Source: Coriobacteriaceae bacterium
GTDB lineage: Bacteria; Actinomycetota; Coriobacteriia; Coriobacteriales; QAMH01
Direction of reading: 5' to 3'
Assembly: GCA_025992705.1 (NCBI GenBank)
Contig: DAJPGJ010000001.1
Location: forward strand, 1,426,001-1,490,000
Length of the DNA stretch: 64,000 bases
A model generated the notes under the pieces. The model saw only the letters and a list, made by a program, of their open reading frames with translations, had not been told where the DNA came from and made no database searches. Position 1 is the first letter of the stretch, and every line of letters starts with the position of its first letter. The position numbers were made by a program, and so were the translations under genes. Below are positions 27,278 to 36,837 of the stretch, piece after piece.

Positions 27278-28264
27278 ATGACGCTTGTGCCCATCACAGG
27301 TATCATCATCAGCATGATGGCACGCGCGAAATACAAGCTTGACCTTGCTGACACCCATGCAGAAATATGTTTTGCCGCATTCGACACGGGCGTGCAAATC
27401 CGCGCCTACGGTGCGGCGGACATCTGCACTCCGGCACTCGAGCAAGCCTATGCGGATTGCAGACGCTACGAACGGCTCTTCTCTCGCACGATCCCCAGCT
27501 CCGACATATCGCGCATCAACGCAGCACGGGGCGCCTGGGTCGAAGTCAACGTGGACACGGCCGAACTCATCGAACGCGCACTCGCGTATTGCGCGGCAAG
27601 CCATGGCGTTTTCGACATCACGATCGGTGCCGCAAGCAGACTCTGGAACCTCAAGGAGAGTATCATCCCGCCCGCCGAGGTGCTTGCCGAAGCCGTGCAA
27701 CATGTCAACTGGCGCGGCGTGCAGGTCAATCGTTCAGAAGACGCAGCGCGCGTGCGCCTCGATGATCCGGCAGCCATGATTGACCTCGGCGGCATCGCGA
27801 AGGGATGGATTGCCGATGCGCTTGACCACATGCTTGAGCGAGCGGGGGTTTGCGCTTACGTCATCGACCTCGGTGGCAACGTGCTCGTGCGCGGCAGCAA
27901 GCCCGATGGCTCGCCCTGGAAAGTCGGGCTTCCCCACCCCGCGCAAGGGCGTGCAGGATCTGCGCTCGCGGGCACGATCGAGCTCGAGAGTGGAAGCATC
28001 GTCACAAGCGGCATCTACGAGCGGGCCTGTGTGCATGACGGCGTGCTCTACCACCACGTGCTCAGCCCACATACGGGCATGCCCATCGAGACGGAATATC
28101 CAGCGGTTTCCGTCGTATGCGAACGCTCGATCGACGCCGAGGGCTACTCGACGACGCTCCTCGCACTCGGCGCGAAACGCGGTCGCGAGCTCATGGCAGA
28201 GCATCCGGAAATCCTGCAGGCGTACTTCATCTCCTGGAACGGGGAGATACAACCGCTGCGTTAA
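27278..28264 (+). CDS. apbE: FAD:protein FMN transferase, no signal peptide
   Basis: The 328-aa protein has ApbE family motifs: SHGVFDITIGAASRLW, the conserved MIDLGGIAKGWIADAL near residues 165-180, VIDLGGNVLVRG, SGIYERA and HHVLSPHTGMPIE. ApbE moves FMN from FAD onto a Thr or Ser of target proteins that have an (S/T)GAT motif. Most ApbE proteins are exported lipoproteins. This one has no signal peptide or lipobox before the catalytic domain, so it probably works in the cytosol. A candidate target with a DAITGAT motif is encoded at 54928-55140. The start ATG 27278 follows AAAGGCCCGAAG; ATG 27317 is a possible internal start. Confidence 0.87.
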   Translation: MTLVPITGIIISMMARAKYKLDLADTHAEICFAAFDTGVQIRAYGAADICTPALEQAYADCRRYERLFSRTIPSSDISRINAARGAWVEVNVDTAELIERALAYCAASHGVFDITIGAASRLWNLKESIIPPAEVLAEAVQHVNWRGVQVNRSEDAARVRLDDPAAMIDLGGIAKGWIADALDHMLERAGVCAYVIDLGGNVLVRGSKPDGSPWKVGLPHPAQGRAGSALAGTIELESGSIVTSGIYERACVHDGVLYHHVLSPHTGMPIETEYPAVSVVCERSIDAEGYSTTLLALGAKRGRELMAEHPEILQAYFISWNGEIQPLR

Positions 28265-28294
28265 CTACGACGCGCAAAAATGGCGAAAGTCACG

Positions 28295-28504
28295 CTAGTC
28301 CTTCGTGCGCTCGAAATGCACGATCTGCTTCTTCATCGAGATCTTGCCGACCTGCCAACCATGCGGCAGTAGCTCCTTCTTGTAATTGAGAAACGAGTGG
28401 TCAAGAGGCACGCCGGCGATATCGCCAATCTCCTCGAACGAAAGATCGAGGATCTCTCCCGGCTGCTTCGCGACATAGTCCCATAGCTTGTCGTACTTGC
28501 TCAT
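28295..28504 (-). CDS. Small conserved protein of unknown function
   Basis: The 69-aa protein starts at ATG 28504 behind AGGAAAGCGACC. It reads MSKYDKLWDYVAKQ, then LSFEEIGDIAGVPLDHSFLNYKKEL, then a short basic strand region (VGKISMKKQIVHF). Proteins of this pattern are widespread in Firmicutes and Actinobacteria without a known role; the fold looks like a small alpha/beta or winged-helix domain. It lies 10 bp downstream of a glutaredoxin-like gene, so the two are probably co-transcribed. Confidence 0.75.
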   Translation of the reverse strand: MSKYDKLWDYVAKQPGEILDLSFEEIGDIAGVPLDHSFLNYKKELLPHGWQVGKISMKKQIVHFERTKD

Positions 28505-28514
28505 GGTCGCTTTC

Positions 28515-28757
28515 CTAGGCGATGCCGCGCGTCTCCTTGAGATGCGCGATGACATCCTCAACGCCGTTGTAGAGCTTCTCGTCGTCGTAAAGGTATGGAA
28601 TGAGATTTGCGTCGCCGCCAAGCGCGAGCAGCTCGTTGTACGGAGCCTCCTGCTCAACATCGCGCTTGTCGAGCTCGATGCCGTGTTCCGTGGCGAAATC
28701 GGTCACGATGGCACAGGTAGCGCACGGCGCCCAGTAATAGAGAATCGGCGTAGCCAT
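28515..28757 (-). CDS. Glutaredoxin-like protein
   Basis: The 80-aa protein has a thioredoxin-fold N-terminus, ILYYWAPCATCAIVTDF, with a CxxC (Cys-Ala-Thr-Cys) active site near residues 12-15. A later NLIPYLYDDEKLYNG places the cis-Pro next to the site, as in glutaredoxins. It probably reduces disulfides or mixed thiols. The start ATG 28757 has a strong AAGGAGGAACC site. The ATAP-type start and the short length match bacterial NrdH/glutaredoxin-like proteins; the substrate is unknown. Confidence 0.8.
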   Translation of the reverse strand: MATPILYYWAPCATCAIVTDFATEHGIELDKRDVEQEAPYNELLALGGDANLIPYLYDDEKLYNGVEDVIAHLKETRGIA

Positions 28758-28804
28758 GGTTCCTCCTTATCGGCAGTTTGCATGGGAACATTATACGTGA
28801 AGGG

Positions 28805-28835
28805 GTGTGTCAGGGGGTCTGACCCCCTGACACAC
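28805..28835. repeat. Perfect 15-bp-arm palindrome between TetR and glutaredoxin genes
   Basis: GTGTGTCAGGGGGTC (28805-28819) is followed, after one base, by its exact reverse complement (28821-28835); a further TGACACAC repeats the outer part. There is no T-run. It lies just past the TetR stop, so it may serve as a transcript end or be a REP-like dispersed element. Confidence 0.75.
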
Positions 28836-28845
28836 TGACACACGA

Positions 28846-29436
28846 TCATTCGTTCGCGGGATGCTCGAGCGCCTCGTAGAGAAGACGCGGTGTCAATGCC
28901 ACCAGATACTCGCAAAACTCCCGCATCTCGTAGGGAAGCTCGCCCGAGCGAAACTTGTTGGTCATGATGGACTCACAGTAGGGAAACGCCTCTATCTGGA
29001 ACGCGAGCTCCCCCGTAATCTCGCGATGCTGAAACTCCGTGATGGTCTGGGTGAGGTTCTTTTGCCGCTCCCTCACGAAGGAGGGCACCGCCGATTGGTA
29101 TTCGCGCCCCACCGACGCACTGGCAAAGAGCGCATTGAACTTCGACATCTCGCGCGTAGTGATCATATGCCCCTCGAGCCACGTAAGATCGCGCCCGATG
29201 CGAAAGATCCCGTCTTCGTGACACTGATGACCGATCCAATTGACCACGGCATATTTGTCCTCGAAGTTATGGTAAAAGTTCGAACGGCTCACGCCCGATT
29301 CCCGCACGATGTCCTCGATGTGTATGCGCGCGAAGGGCGTGTCGGCGCAAAGCCGGTTCATGGCCTCGGCCACGCGAAGCTTGGTGAGGTACGAGCGAGA
29401 GTACATTTTCTGGTCTGATGCCAAATCGCCGATCAC
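28846..29436 (-). CDS. TetR/AcrR-family regulator
   Basis: The start is GTG 29436, five nt after GGGGGAGGGG; a longer in-frame start at 29487 has no site. The 196-aa protein has an N-terminal TetR helix-turn-helix (FARIHIEDIVRESGVSRSNFYHNFEDKYAVVNWI, residues about 30-62, quoted in part: SGVSRSNFYHNF) and an all-helical ligand domain. It is transcribed away from the locus A MFS and molybdoenzyme genes. Two CACGAAAGTG words sit in the shared promoter region, which makes it the likely ligand-responsive regulator of that locus. Confidence 0.85.
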   Translation of the reverse strand: MIGDLASDQKMYSRSYLTKLRVAEAMNRLCADTPFARIHIEDIVRESGVSRSNFYHNFEDKYAVVNWIGHQCHEDGIFRIGRDLTWLEGHMITTREMSKFNALFASASVGREYQSAVPSFVRERQKNLTQTITEFQHREITGELAFQIEAFPYCESIMTNKFRSGELPYEMREFCEYLVALTPRLLYEALEHPANE

Positions 29437-29470
29437 GAGGACCCCTCCCCCTGGAGTCGTTGGTTTTCGC

Positions 29471-29501
29471 CACGAAAGTGGCCGCACAAATCACGAAAGT
29501 G
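29471..29501. promoter_or_regulatory. Twin TetR-type operator candidates
   Basis: CACGAAAGTG occurs at 29471-29480 and again at 29492-29501, 21 bp apart (two helical turns), just upstream of the TetR start. CAC/GTG arms give each copy partial dyad symmetry. Further palindromes, ATTGGA/TCCAAT (29530-29547) and CCCCATGGGG (29554-29563), lie between them and the MFS promoter. Confidence 0.55.
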
Positions 29502-29586
29502 AGATGTTTTGCCCAAAATGTACTACACCATTGGACGCTTTTCCAATCCTAGCCCCCATGGGGAAACATAAGGAAGCTTCCATTCC

Positions 29587-29616
29587 TTGAGGCTATCACA
29601 CTCCCCTTTCTATAGT
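29587..29616 (+). promoter_or_regulatory. Putative promoter of redox locus A
   Basis: TTGAGG (29587-29592) and TATAGT (29611-29616) are separated by 18 bp, about 57 nt before the MFS start codon. Confidence 0.5.
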
Positions 29617-29672
29617 CGTCTCATGTTTCAGACGAAATCCCGTCACCGGGTAATAGAGGAGGGAGAGCACCT

Positions 29673-30926
29673 ATGACGAAAGAGGAAAAGAGGACAGAGA
29701 TATTCAACTCGGGACGAGCGTGGATCGTTGCCTGCGTGGCCATCATCGCCTCGATTCTGATCTCGGTCAACTGCAACAAGCTGCCGGCGACCATGTCGCT
29801 CGTGATTCCCGCGCTTGGCATCGATACCGGCATGGCGGCAAACATCATGTCGCTCAACGGATACGTCGGTCTGATAATGACCTTCGTCGTCGCCGCCATC
29901 ATCATGAAGTTCGGAGCGCGCAAGGCCACGACACTCGTATTGGTATGCGCAGTAGCCGGCGCCATCATTTCGGCGATGGCCACGAGCGTCGAGCTTCTCG
30001 TCGTCGGCCGTCTTATCGAAGGCGTCGGATACGCCTGCATCGGCTCGGTAGTGCCGGTCATCATCTCCGAGTGGTTCCCGCCATCTAGGCGCGGCGTCCC
30101 CATGGGCCTGTTTTCCGTATGGGTGCCCCTGGGTTCCATGTTCATCATGGGCACGTCCGGCTTCTTCTTCAACGTCGGCGACCCCTACAGCTACCACAAC
30201 GTCTTCTGGTTCGTGGTGGTCCTGCTGGCCATCGTCACGGTGGTCTGGATTCTGGCCATACGCGATCCCAAGGTCTCGTACCTGGACGAGGTTGACCCCA
30301 ACGCGCCCAAGCCGAAGATGTCCGAGGGCTTCAAGAGCCTGTCTTGCTGGATCTCGATGGTCGCCTTCGCGGCGTTCTCCCTGGGCACCGCCTGCGTCAT
30401 GAACTTCGAGACGCTCTACATGGTGCAGACCATGGGCATGGACCAGCTGGGTGCCAACACCATGATGAACATCGCCAACATTGCCGTGGTTATCGGCGGC
30501 ATCGCCATCGGCGTGGTCATGAACCTAGTGACGGGCAACACCCAGCGTCTTGCCATCCTCGTCGTGGCATCCGTCGTGCTCGGTGTCTCGTTCTCGATGG
30601 CCTACACCATCGGCGAGGGAATGCTGATTCCCTGGCTCATCCTGTTCGGCCTTTCCAATGGCGTGGTCCCGGCCATCTTCTTCACCATGGTCGCCGAGAT
30701 AGCACCTCGACCCGAGTTGGCCGGTATCTCGTCTTCGCTCATGAGCTGCGGCCAGTGCGTGGGCGGCATCCTCTTCGGCCTGGTGGGCGTCATCGTCTCC
30801 AGCGCCGGATGGGGTGCGTGCACGGGACTGCTCATGGGAGTCGGCATCGTGCTCGTCGTGGGTGCCATCGCCCTCATGGTGGTCATCAAGGCGCGCGACG
30901 CGAAGAAGGTGCAGAAGGACGCCTAA
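29673..30926 (+). CDS. MFS transporter, locus A
   Basis: The 417-aa protein has twelve predicted membrane segments in two halves joined by a charged loop (DPNAPKPKMSEG, about residue 205-220). It shows MFS-like motif A remnants (MKFGARKATTLVL) and FFTMVAEIAPRPELAG in the second half. The start ATG 29673 follows GGAGGGAGAGCACCT. As the first gene before a molybdoenzyme, it probably imports that enzyme's substrate or exports the product. The sequence does not identify the compound. Confidence 0.87.
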   Translation: MTKEEKRTEIFNSGRAWIVACVAIIASILISVNCNKLPATMSLVIPALGIDTGMAANIMSLNGYVGLIMTFVVAAIIMKFGARKATTLVLVCAVAGAIISAMATSVELLVVGRLIEGVGYACIGSVVPVIISEWFPPSRRGVPMGLFSVWVPLGSMFIMGTSGFFFNVGDPYSYHNVFWFVVVLLAIVTVVWILAIRDPKVSYLDEVDPNAPKPKMSEGFKSLSCWISMVAFAAFSLGTACVMNFETLYMVQTMGMDQLGANTMMNIANIAVVIGGIAIGVVMNLVTGNTQRLAILVVASVVLGVSFSMAYTIGEGMLIPWLILFGLSNGVVPAIFFTMVAEIAPRPELAGISSSLMSCGQCVGGILFGLVGVIVSSAGWGACTGLLMGVGIVLVVGAIALMVVIKARDAKKVQKDA

Positions 30927-31009
30927 GACCGCCGGCCTACCGGCACAAGTAGAGAACCCTTGCATTGTTCGATTTGCAGGAATGTACGTGAGAAGAGAAA
31001 GAGGAAGAC

Positions 31010-33490
31010 ATGGAATTCAAAAACGATCTAGGTAAGCCGTGGAAGTTCCAAGATGGTGACTTCACCGTGATCCGCTCTTCGGTGTGGTCTCCCCCGGGTT
31101 GCCATCCCGTCGGATGCGGGATTAAGCTCTACGTGGACAAGGACGGACGTCTTGACCATGTGGAAGGCGACGAGAACGATCCCATCACCCAGGGTCGCCT
31201 GTGCCCCAGATGCGTCGCCCTCAAGGATTACATCTACAACCCCTCGCGCGTCATCTATCCCCAGAAGCGTGCGAAGGAGGAGCGCGGAAACGCCGATGCA
31301 TGGGAGCGCTGCAGCTGGGACGAGGCCCTCGACATCATCATGGACAACTGGCGCCGACTCACCGACGAGTACGGACGCGAGACCATGGCCATCTTCGTGG
31401 GTACCGGCCGTGACGGCATGCTCTCCCAGGACTTCCAGCTGTCCATCTTCCGCACGCCCAACCTGGCCTACACCCAGTCCGGTTACGCCTGCTACCAGCC
31501 GCGCATGATGTCGTCGCAGATGGTGCTCGGTGCCCTGTACCCCGAGCTTGACTACGCCGGCGGCCTCGAGGGTGGCTATGACGACCCGGAGTACTGCGTG
31601 CCTGAGCTCATGGTCCTCTGGGGCAAGATGCCCCTGGCATCCAACCCGGATGGCTTCTTCGGCCATGCGGTCATCGACCTCATGAAGCGCGGTGCGAAGC
31701 TCGTCACCATCGATCCGCGCGTCAACTGGCTGGCAACCAGGTCCGAGCTGCAGCTGCGCCTGCGCAACGGCACGGATGCCGCCCTTGCCATGGCGATGTG
31801 CAACATCATCATCAAGGAAGACCTCTACGATCACGATTTCGTGGAGCGCTGGACCTACGGCTTTGACGAGTTCGCCGAGCGCGTTGCCTATATGACGCCC
31901 GAGGATGCCGCCCGCATCTGCGAGGTTCCCGTCGAGGACATCTACACGGTGGCCCGCATGTACGCCAACGCCCATCCGGCCTCCATCGCCTGGGGCCTCG
32001 CCTTCGACCAGAACACCAACGGCATGCAGGCCGGTCAGTGCGTACTCGCCATGATATGCATGTGCGGCAACCTCGACGTGCCCGGCGGCAACATCGTCGC
32101 CGACCTGTCGATGCCCGAGGACATCACCGGCGACGCCGCATCCGGGCAGTCGGAGCACAACACCGACACGCGCGCCTTCATCACCGAGGGCTGGTACCAG
32201 ATGACCGACGAGGAACGCGACAAGTGCATCGGCATGGACAAGTATCCCCTGTACTGCAACCAGATTACCGGTGCCCAAGCTGACTGCGTGTTGGATACCC
32301 TGGAGACGGATGAGCCCTACCCCATCAAGATGGCGTGGATCGCCAACACGAACCTCATCGCCCCGACCAACTCGGCCGAACCCACCCGCTGGCACAAGGC
32401 GCTGCTGCGCTCCATCGACTTCGCCTTCGGCACGGACTGCTTCATCACGCCGACCATCCAGGCCGTCTGCGACGTCTTCCTGCCGCTTTCCACGGTGGCC
32501 GAGCACGATGGCGTGAACCGCACCCACTATGGTGCCGCCTCCATCACCACCGGCTGCGGCAACAAGGCCATCACCGTGGGCGAGGCCAAGTCCGACCTCG
32601 AGATCTACTGCATGCTCGCCAAGCGCATGGCCGAGATGTTCCCCGATGACCCCAAGGCGCGCTTCGCCTACGAGAAGTACCCGGACTACCACGACTATCT
32701 CGAGAAGAACCGCCTCGAGGGACGTCACGTGTTCAATGAGGTGCGCGAGCTCGTCAAGTTCAAGCGCAAGGTCTATTACAAGAAATACGAGACCGGCAAG
32801 TTGCGCCCCGACGGACAGCCGGGCTTCCTGACCCCAACCGGACGTGTCGAGCTGTGGTCATCGGCCTTCGCAAACAACGGCATGGACCCGCTGCCCTACT
32901 ACTACGAGCCGGACCTTTCGCCGCGTATTCCCGAGAAGACCGCCGAGGACCTGGAGCTCAAGCGCAATCCGCTGGTCCCCGAGGAACTGGACGCCAAGTG
33001 GCACGAGCGTGACCTCCCCCACGAGGAGATCATGGAGAAGTACCCGTTCATCATGTCCACGGGTCACCGCCGCTACTCCTCGTTCCACTCCGAGCACCGT
33101 CAGGTGGCCGTGCTGCGCGAGCTCGATCCGAACCCGATGATCGAGATCAACCCGGCCGACGCAGAGCGCATCGGCGTCTCCGATGGCCAGTGGTGCGAGA
33201 TATCCAACATGTTTGGCAGCGCGAAGTTCAAGGCGCGCGTGATGCCGACTGTGGGTGAAGGTCATGTCGAGGTTGATCACGGCTGGTGGTTCCCCGAGCA
33301 AGACGGCAGCGAGCCCAGTCTCTTCGGGGTCTGGCAGTCCAACTGCAACGACCTCATCCCGGAACACCACAACAACGCCCTTGGCCTGGGAGCCCCCTAC
33401 AAGAGCGCATGCTGCAACGTGGTGCCCCTCAAGGAAAGCTACGACGTCGACATGGCAGCATTCGGCGAGAAATTCGGAAAGCTGGTGTAA
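31010..33490 (+). CDS. Cytoplasmic molybdopterin oxidoreductase, locus A
   Basis: This is an 826-aa member of the DMSO reductase superfamily without a Tat or Sec signal. It has the N-terminal 4Fe-4S region (C31, C36, C65, then C68), the cofactor-domain loops GTGRDGMLSQDF and SGYACYQPR (C161), TIDPRVNWLAT, PGGNI, and a C-terminal dinucleotide-binding domain. The position normally holding the first cluster cysteine is Ser24; the locus B paralogue has Cys27 there. Similarity of layout (no signal, small 4Fe-4S partner, MFS genes) points to the transhydroxylase / acetylene hydratase / catechol dehydroxylase side of the superfamily, as inference. The start follows AGAGGAAGAC. Confidence 0.85.
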   Translation: MEFKNDLGKPWKFQDGDFTVIRSSVWSPPGCHPVGCGIKLYVDKDGRLDHVEGDENDPITQGRLCPRCVALKDYIYNPSRVIYPQKRAKEERGNADAWERCSWDEALDIIMDNWRRLTDEYGRETMAIFVGTGRDGMLSQDFQLSIFRTPNLAYTQSGYACYQPRMMSSQMVLGALYPELDYAGGLEGGYDDPEYCVPELMVLWGKMPLASNPDGFFGHAVIDLMKRGAKLVTIDPRVNWLATRSELQLRLRNGTDAALAMAMCNIIIKEDLYDHDFVERWTYGFDEFAERVAYMTPEDAARICEVPVEDIYTVARMYANAHPASIAWGLAFDQNTNGMQAGQCVLAMICMCGNLDVPGGNIVADLSMPEDITGDAASGQSEHNTDTRAFITEGWYQMTDEERDKCIGMDKYPLYCNQITGAQADCVLDTLETDEPYPIKMAWIANTNLIAPTNSAEPTRWHKALLRSIDFAFGTDCFITPTIQAVCDVFLPLSTVAEHDGVNRTHYGAASITTGCGNKAITVGEAKSDLEIYCMLAKRMAEMFPDDPKARFAYEKYPDYHDYLEKNRLEGRHVFNEVRELVKFKRKVYYKKYETGKLRPDGQPGFLTPTGRVELWSSAFANNGMDPLPYYYEPDLSPRIPEKTAEDLELKRNPLVPEELDAKWHERDLPHEEIMEKYPFIMSTGHRRYSSFHSEHRQVAVLRELDPNPMIEINPADAERIGVSDGQWCEISNMFGSAKFKARVMPTVGEGHVEVDHGWWFPEQDGSEPSLFGVWQSNCNDLIPEHHNNALGLGAPYKSACCNVVPLKESYDVDMAAFGEKFGKLV

Positions 33491-33493
33491 ATC

Positions 33494-33856
33494 ATGACTC
33501 AATACGGATTGCTTATCGATTACGAATTCTGCACGGGATGCCAGAGCTGCGAGGTCAGCTGCAAGGAGGAGCATGACTTCCCCGTCGGCAAGTGGGGCAT
33601 CCGCGTCCTGGACGACGGTCCCTGGCAGAAGGACGATTCCAAGGACATCGGGAACTGCTACAACTGGAACAAGATTCCCACTCCCACTGACCTGTGCGAC
33701 CTGTGCATCGACCGTTTGCGCGATGGACGCGAGCCCGTGTGCATGCACAACTGCCTGGCCGATGTCATTCGCTTCGGCACCATCGACGAAATGGCCGAGG
33801 AGCTGAAGCGCAAGCCCAAGCAAGTGCTCTGGACCCCCTGCGACATCAATCTCTAG
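33494..33856 (+). CDS. 4Fe-4S ferredoxin-like partner subunit, locus A
   Basis: The 120-aa protein begins MTQYGLLIDYEFCTGCQSCEVSC, a CxxCxxCxxxC cluster set, followed by CDLCIDR, CMHNCLADVIRFG and a last cysteine in WTPCDINL. The pattern resembles DmsB/transhydroxylase small subunits but is half their length, so it probably holds two or three clusters. It lies 3 bp after the molybdoenzyme stop. Its expected role is electron transfer to the catalytic subunit in the cytoplasm. Confidence 0.88.
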   Translation: MTQYGLLIDYEFCTGCQSCEVSCKEEHDFPVGKWGIRVLDDGPWQKDDSKDIGNCYNWNKIPTPTDLCDLCIDRLRDGREPVCMHNCLADVIRFGTIDEMAEELKRKPKQVLWTPCDINL

Positions 33857-33940
33857 TTTCATCAGTACCGCAAGCCCGAATGGTGCGTCTCTTGACGAGG
33901 CGCACCATTCGCCACGCGTGAACCATCCGAGGAGGAAGCC

Positions 33941-35158
33941 ATGTCCATGCGCAGGAATTCCAACGGAGCGTTGACCACGATGAACGTCATCGGCATCCTG
34001 GCGCTGTTCTGCACCATGAGCGAGTTCGCCATTCTGACGCCATCCATCGCAGCCTTCTCGCATCATTTTGCCGATACCGACATCACCACCATCATGCTCG
34101 CAAACAGCATCACCGGCATCGTGTCGGTACCGGTGAGCATCGCGTCCGGCGCCCTGCTCCCGAAGATCGGCTTCAAGCCCGCTGCCATCGCGGGCATCCT
34201 CATCATGACGGTGGGCGGCGCGTACCCCTTCCTCATGCCCGATATCACCGACTACAACCTCATCATCTTCTCGCGCATTATCGTCGGCATTGGCCTGGGC
34301 ATCATGTTTCCCGTGGGCAACGCGAGCATCATCGCGTTGTGCGAGGGCGAGCAACGTTCACGCCTGCTTGGTCTGGGAATCACCATCCAGTTCGTCTTCA
34401 ACATCATCTACACCACGGTAGCCGGCTATCTGACCGAGATCGGTTGGAACTACTCGTTCTTGGCGTATCTAATCGGCTTTGTCCCCATGGTCATCGCGTT
34501 GCTGTGGATGCCCGAAGCCAAGGGTGTCGTTCGCGCCAAGCTCGCAGGCCAGGTCAAGACGAAGGGAGTCGCAAAGCCGAAGATTCCGCGTTCCATCGCG
34601 GGATATGCGCTATTCGCGCTGGCGGCGTGGACCTGCGTCGTGACGGTGCAGGTAGTAACCTCCTCGGTACTTGACTGGCGCGGACTTGCCGGACCGGGCG
34701 AGGCGGCGCTTGTCATCAACTGCTGCGGCATCGGAACCATCCTGTGCGGCCTGCTCTTCCCCTACCTCGTCCGCTGGTTCAAGGCGCGTCTGTTCGGGAT
34801 ATCGGCCGCGTTCATCGTGATAGGACTCATCCCCTGCCTGCTGGCACCGTCATCCATCGTCTACGCCCTGGGCGTCTTCATCTTGGGGTTTGCCGGCTCC
34901 GCGTTCTTCACCGCCGCGCAAAACGCGACAGGCAATGTCACGCCTCCCGAGCGCGTGCCCTTCGTGAGCGGCATCATGACGTCGATGATGAATCTGGGGC
35001 CGTTCTTGGCACCCTATGTGTTCAGTTGCTCGATGCTCCTGCTGCCGGCCATGGGCTTCGATGCCGTGTTCCCGGTTCTCATCGTCATCGCCTTGGTGGT
35101 ATGCGTCATCGGCCTTGTTCACCCCATGCGCGCCCTCATGATGCGCAAACCCGAATAG
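33941..35158 (+). CDS. MFS transporter, second carrier of locus A
   Basis: This is a 405-aa, twelve-helix MFS protein with PVSIASGALLPKIGFKPAAIAG (motif A region) and RIIVGIGLGIMFPVGNASIIAL. The start ATG 33941 follows GAGGAGGAAGCC. It is not closely similar in sequence to the first MFS gene of the locus, so the two probably move different compounds (for example substrate in, product out). It ends 12 bp before a small zinc-ribbon gene. Confidence 0.86.
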   Translation: MSMRRNSNGALTTMNVIGILALFCTMSEFAILTPSIAAFSHHFADTDITTIMLANSITGIVSVPVSIASGALLPKIGFKPAAIAGILIMTVGGAYPFLMPDITDYNLIIFSRIIVGIGLGIMFPVGNASIIALCEGEQRSRLLGLGITIQFVFNIIYTTVAGYLTEIGWNYSFLAYLIGFVPMVIALLWMPEAKGVVRAKLAGQVKTKGVAKPKIPRSIAGYALFALAAWTCVVTVQVVTSSVLDWRGLAGPGEAALVINCCGIGTILCGLLFPYLVRWFKARLFGISAAFIVIGLIPCLLAPSSIVYALGVFILGFAGSAFFTAAQNATGNVTPPERVPFVSGIMTSMMNLGPFLAPYVFSCSMLLLPAMGFDAVFPVLIVIALVVCVIGLVHPMRALMMRKPE

Positions 35159-35170
35159 GCTGGGTGCGAT

Positions 35171-35356
35171 ATGCCACGTTGCTTCGCATGCATCCATTGC
35201 GGAAAATGCGGGCCGCCAAGCTCGGACGCCAAAGTCCGCCCCATCGGATACTGCATCTTCTGCGACACGCAAAACGATGCAAGCGATACCACCTGCAAGA
35301 CATGTGGCAAGCGCCTGCCGTTGCCTCCCGGCAACGTGAACGCGGCTAGCAGCTGA
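35171..35356 (+). CDS. Small zinc-ribbon protein
   Basis: The 61-aa product has three CxxC knuckles plus a further Cys: CFACIHC, GKCG, CIFC and CKTCGKR. The last two form a classical zinc ribbon (YCIFCDTQN...TTCKTCGKRLP). No Shine-Dalgarno is clear, but the gene follows the MFS stop by 12 bp and the cysteine spacing is hard to get by chance. The function is unknown; zinc binding is inferred from the motif. Confidence 0.55.
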   Translation: MPRCFACIHCGKCGPPSSDAKVRPIGYCIFCDTQNDASDTTCKTCGKRLPLPPGNVNAASS

Positions 35357-35360
35357 CAGG

Positions 35361-36686
<1,326 letters not shown>

Positions 36687-36692
36687 GGCGCA

Positions 36693-36778
36693 CTCCCTTC
36701 GTTGGCATTACCCACACAGGTTCATCGGGTCGGCATCGTAAGCGCCCTCTCAGCCTGGACCATCCAAGCTCCCCGGTT
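36693..36778 (-). promoter_or_regulatory. TPP riboswitch (THI box)
   Basis: The minus-strand leader of thiC contains the TPP aptamer landmarks in order: ACCGGGGAGC, GGCTGAGAGGG, GACCCGATGAACCTG and GTGGGTAATGCC-AACGAAGGGAG. The last part overlaps the ribosome binding site, so control is probably at translation initiation. Confidence 0.93.
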
Positions 36779-36837
36779 ATGGTTTGGGATTATATGTCAG
36801 ATACGGCGCGATGATTCGCCAGAGCGAAAATCCCGCG

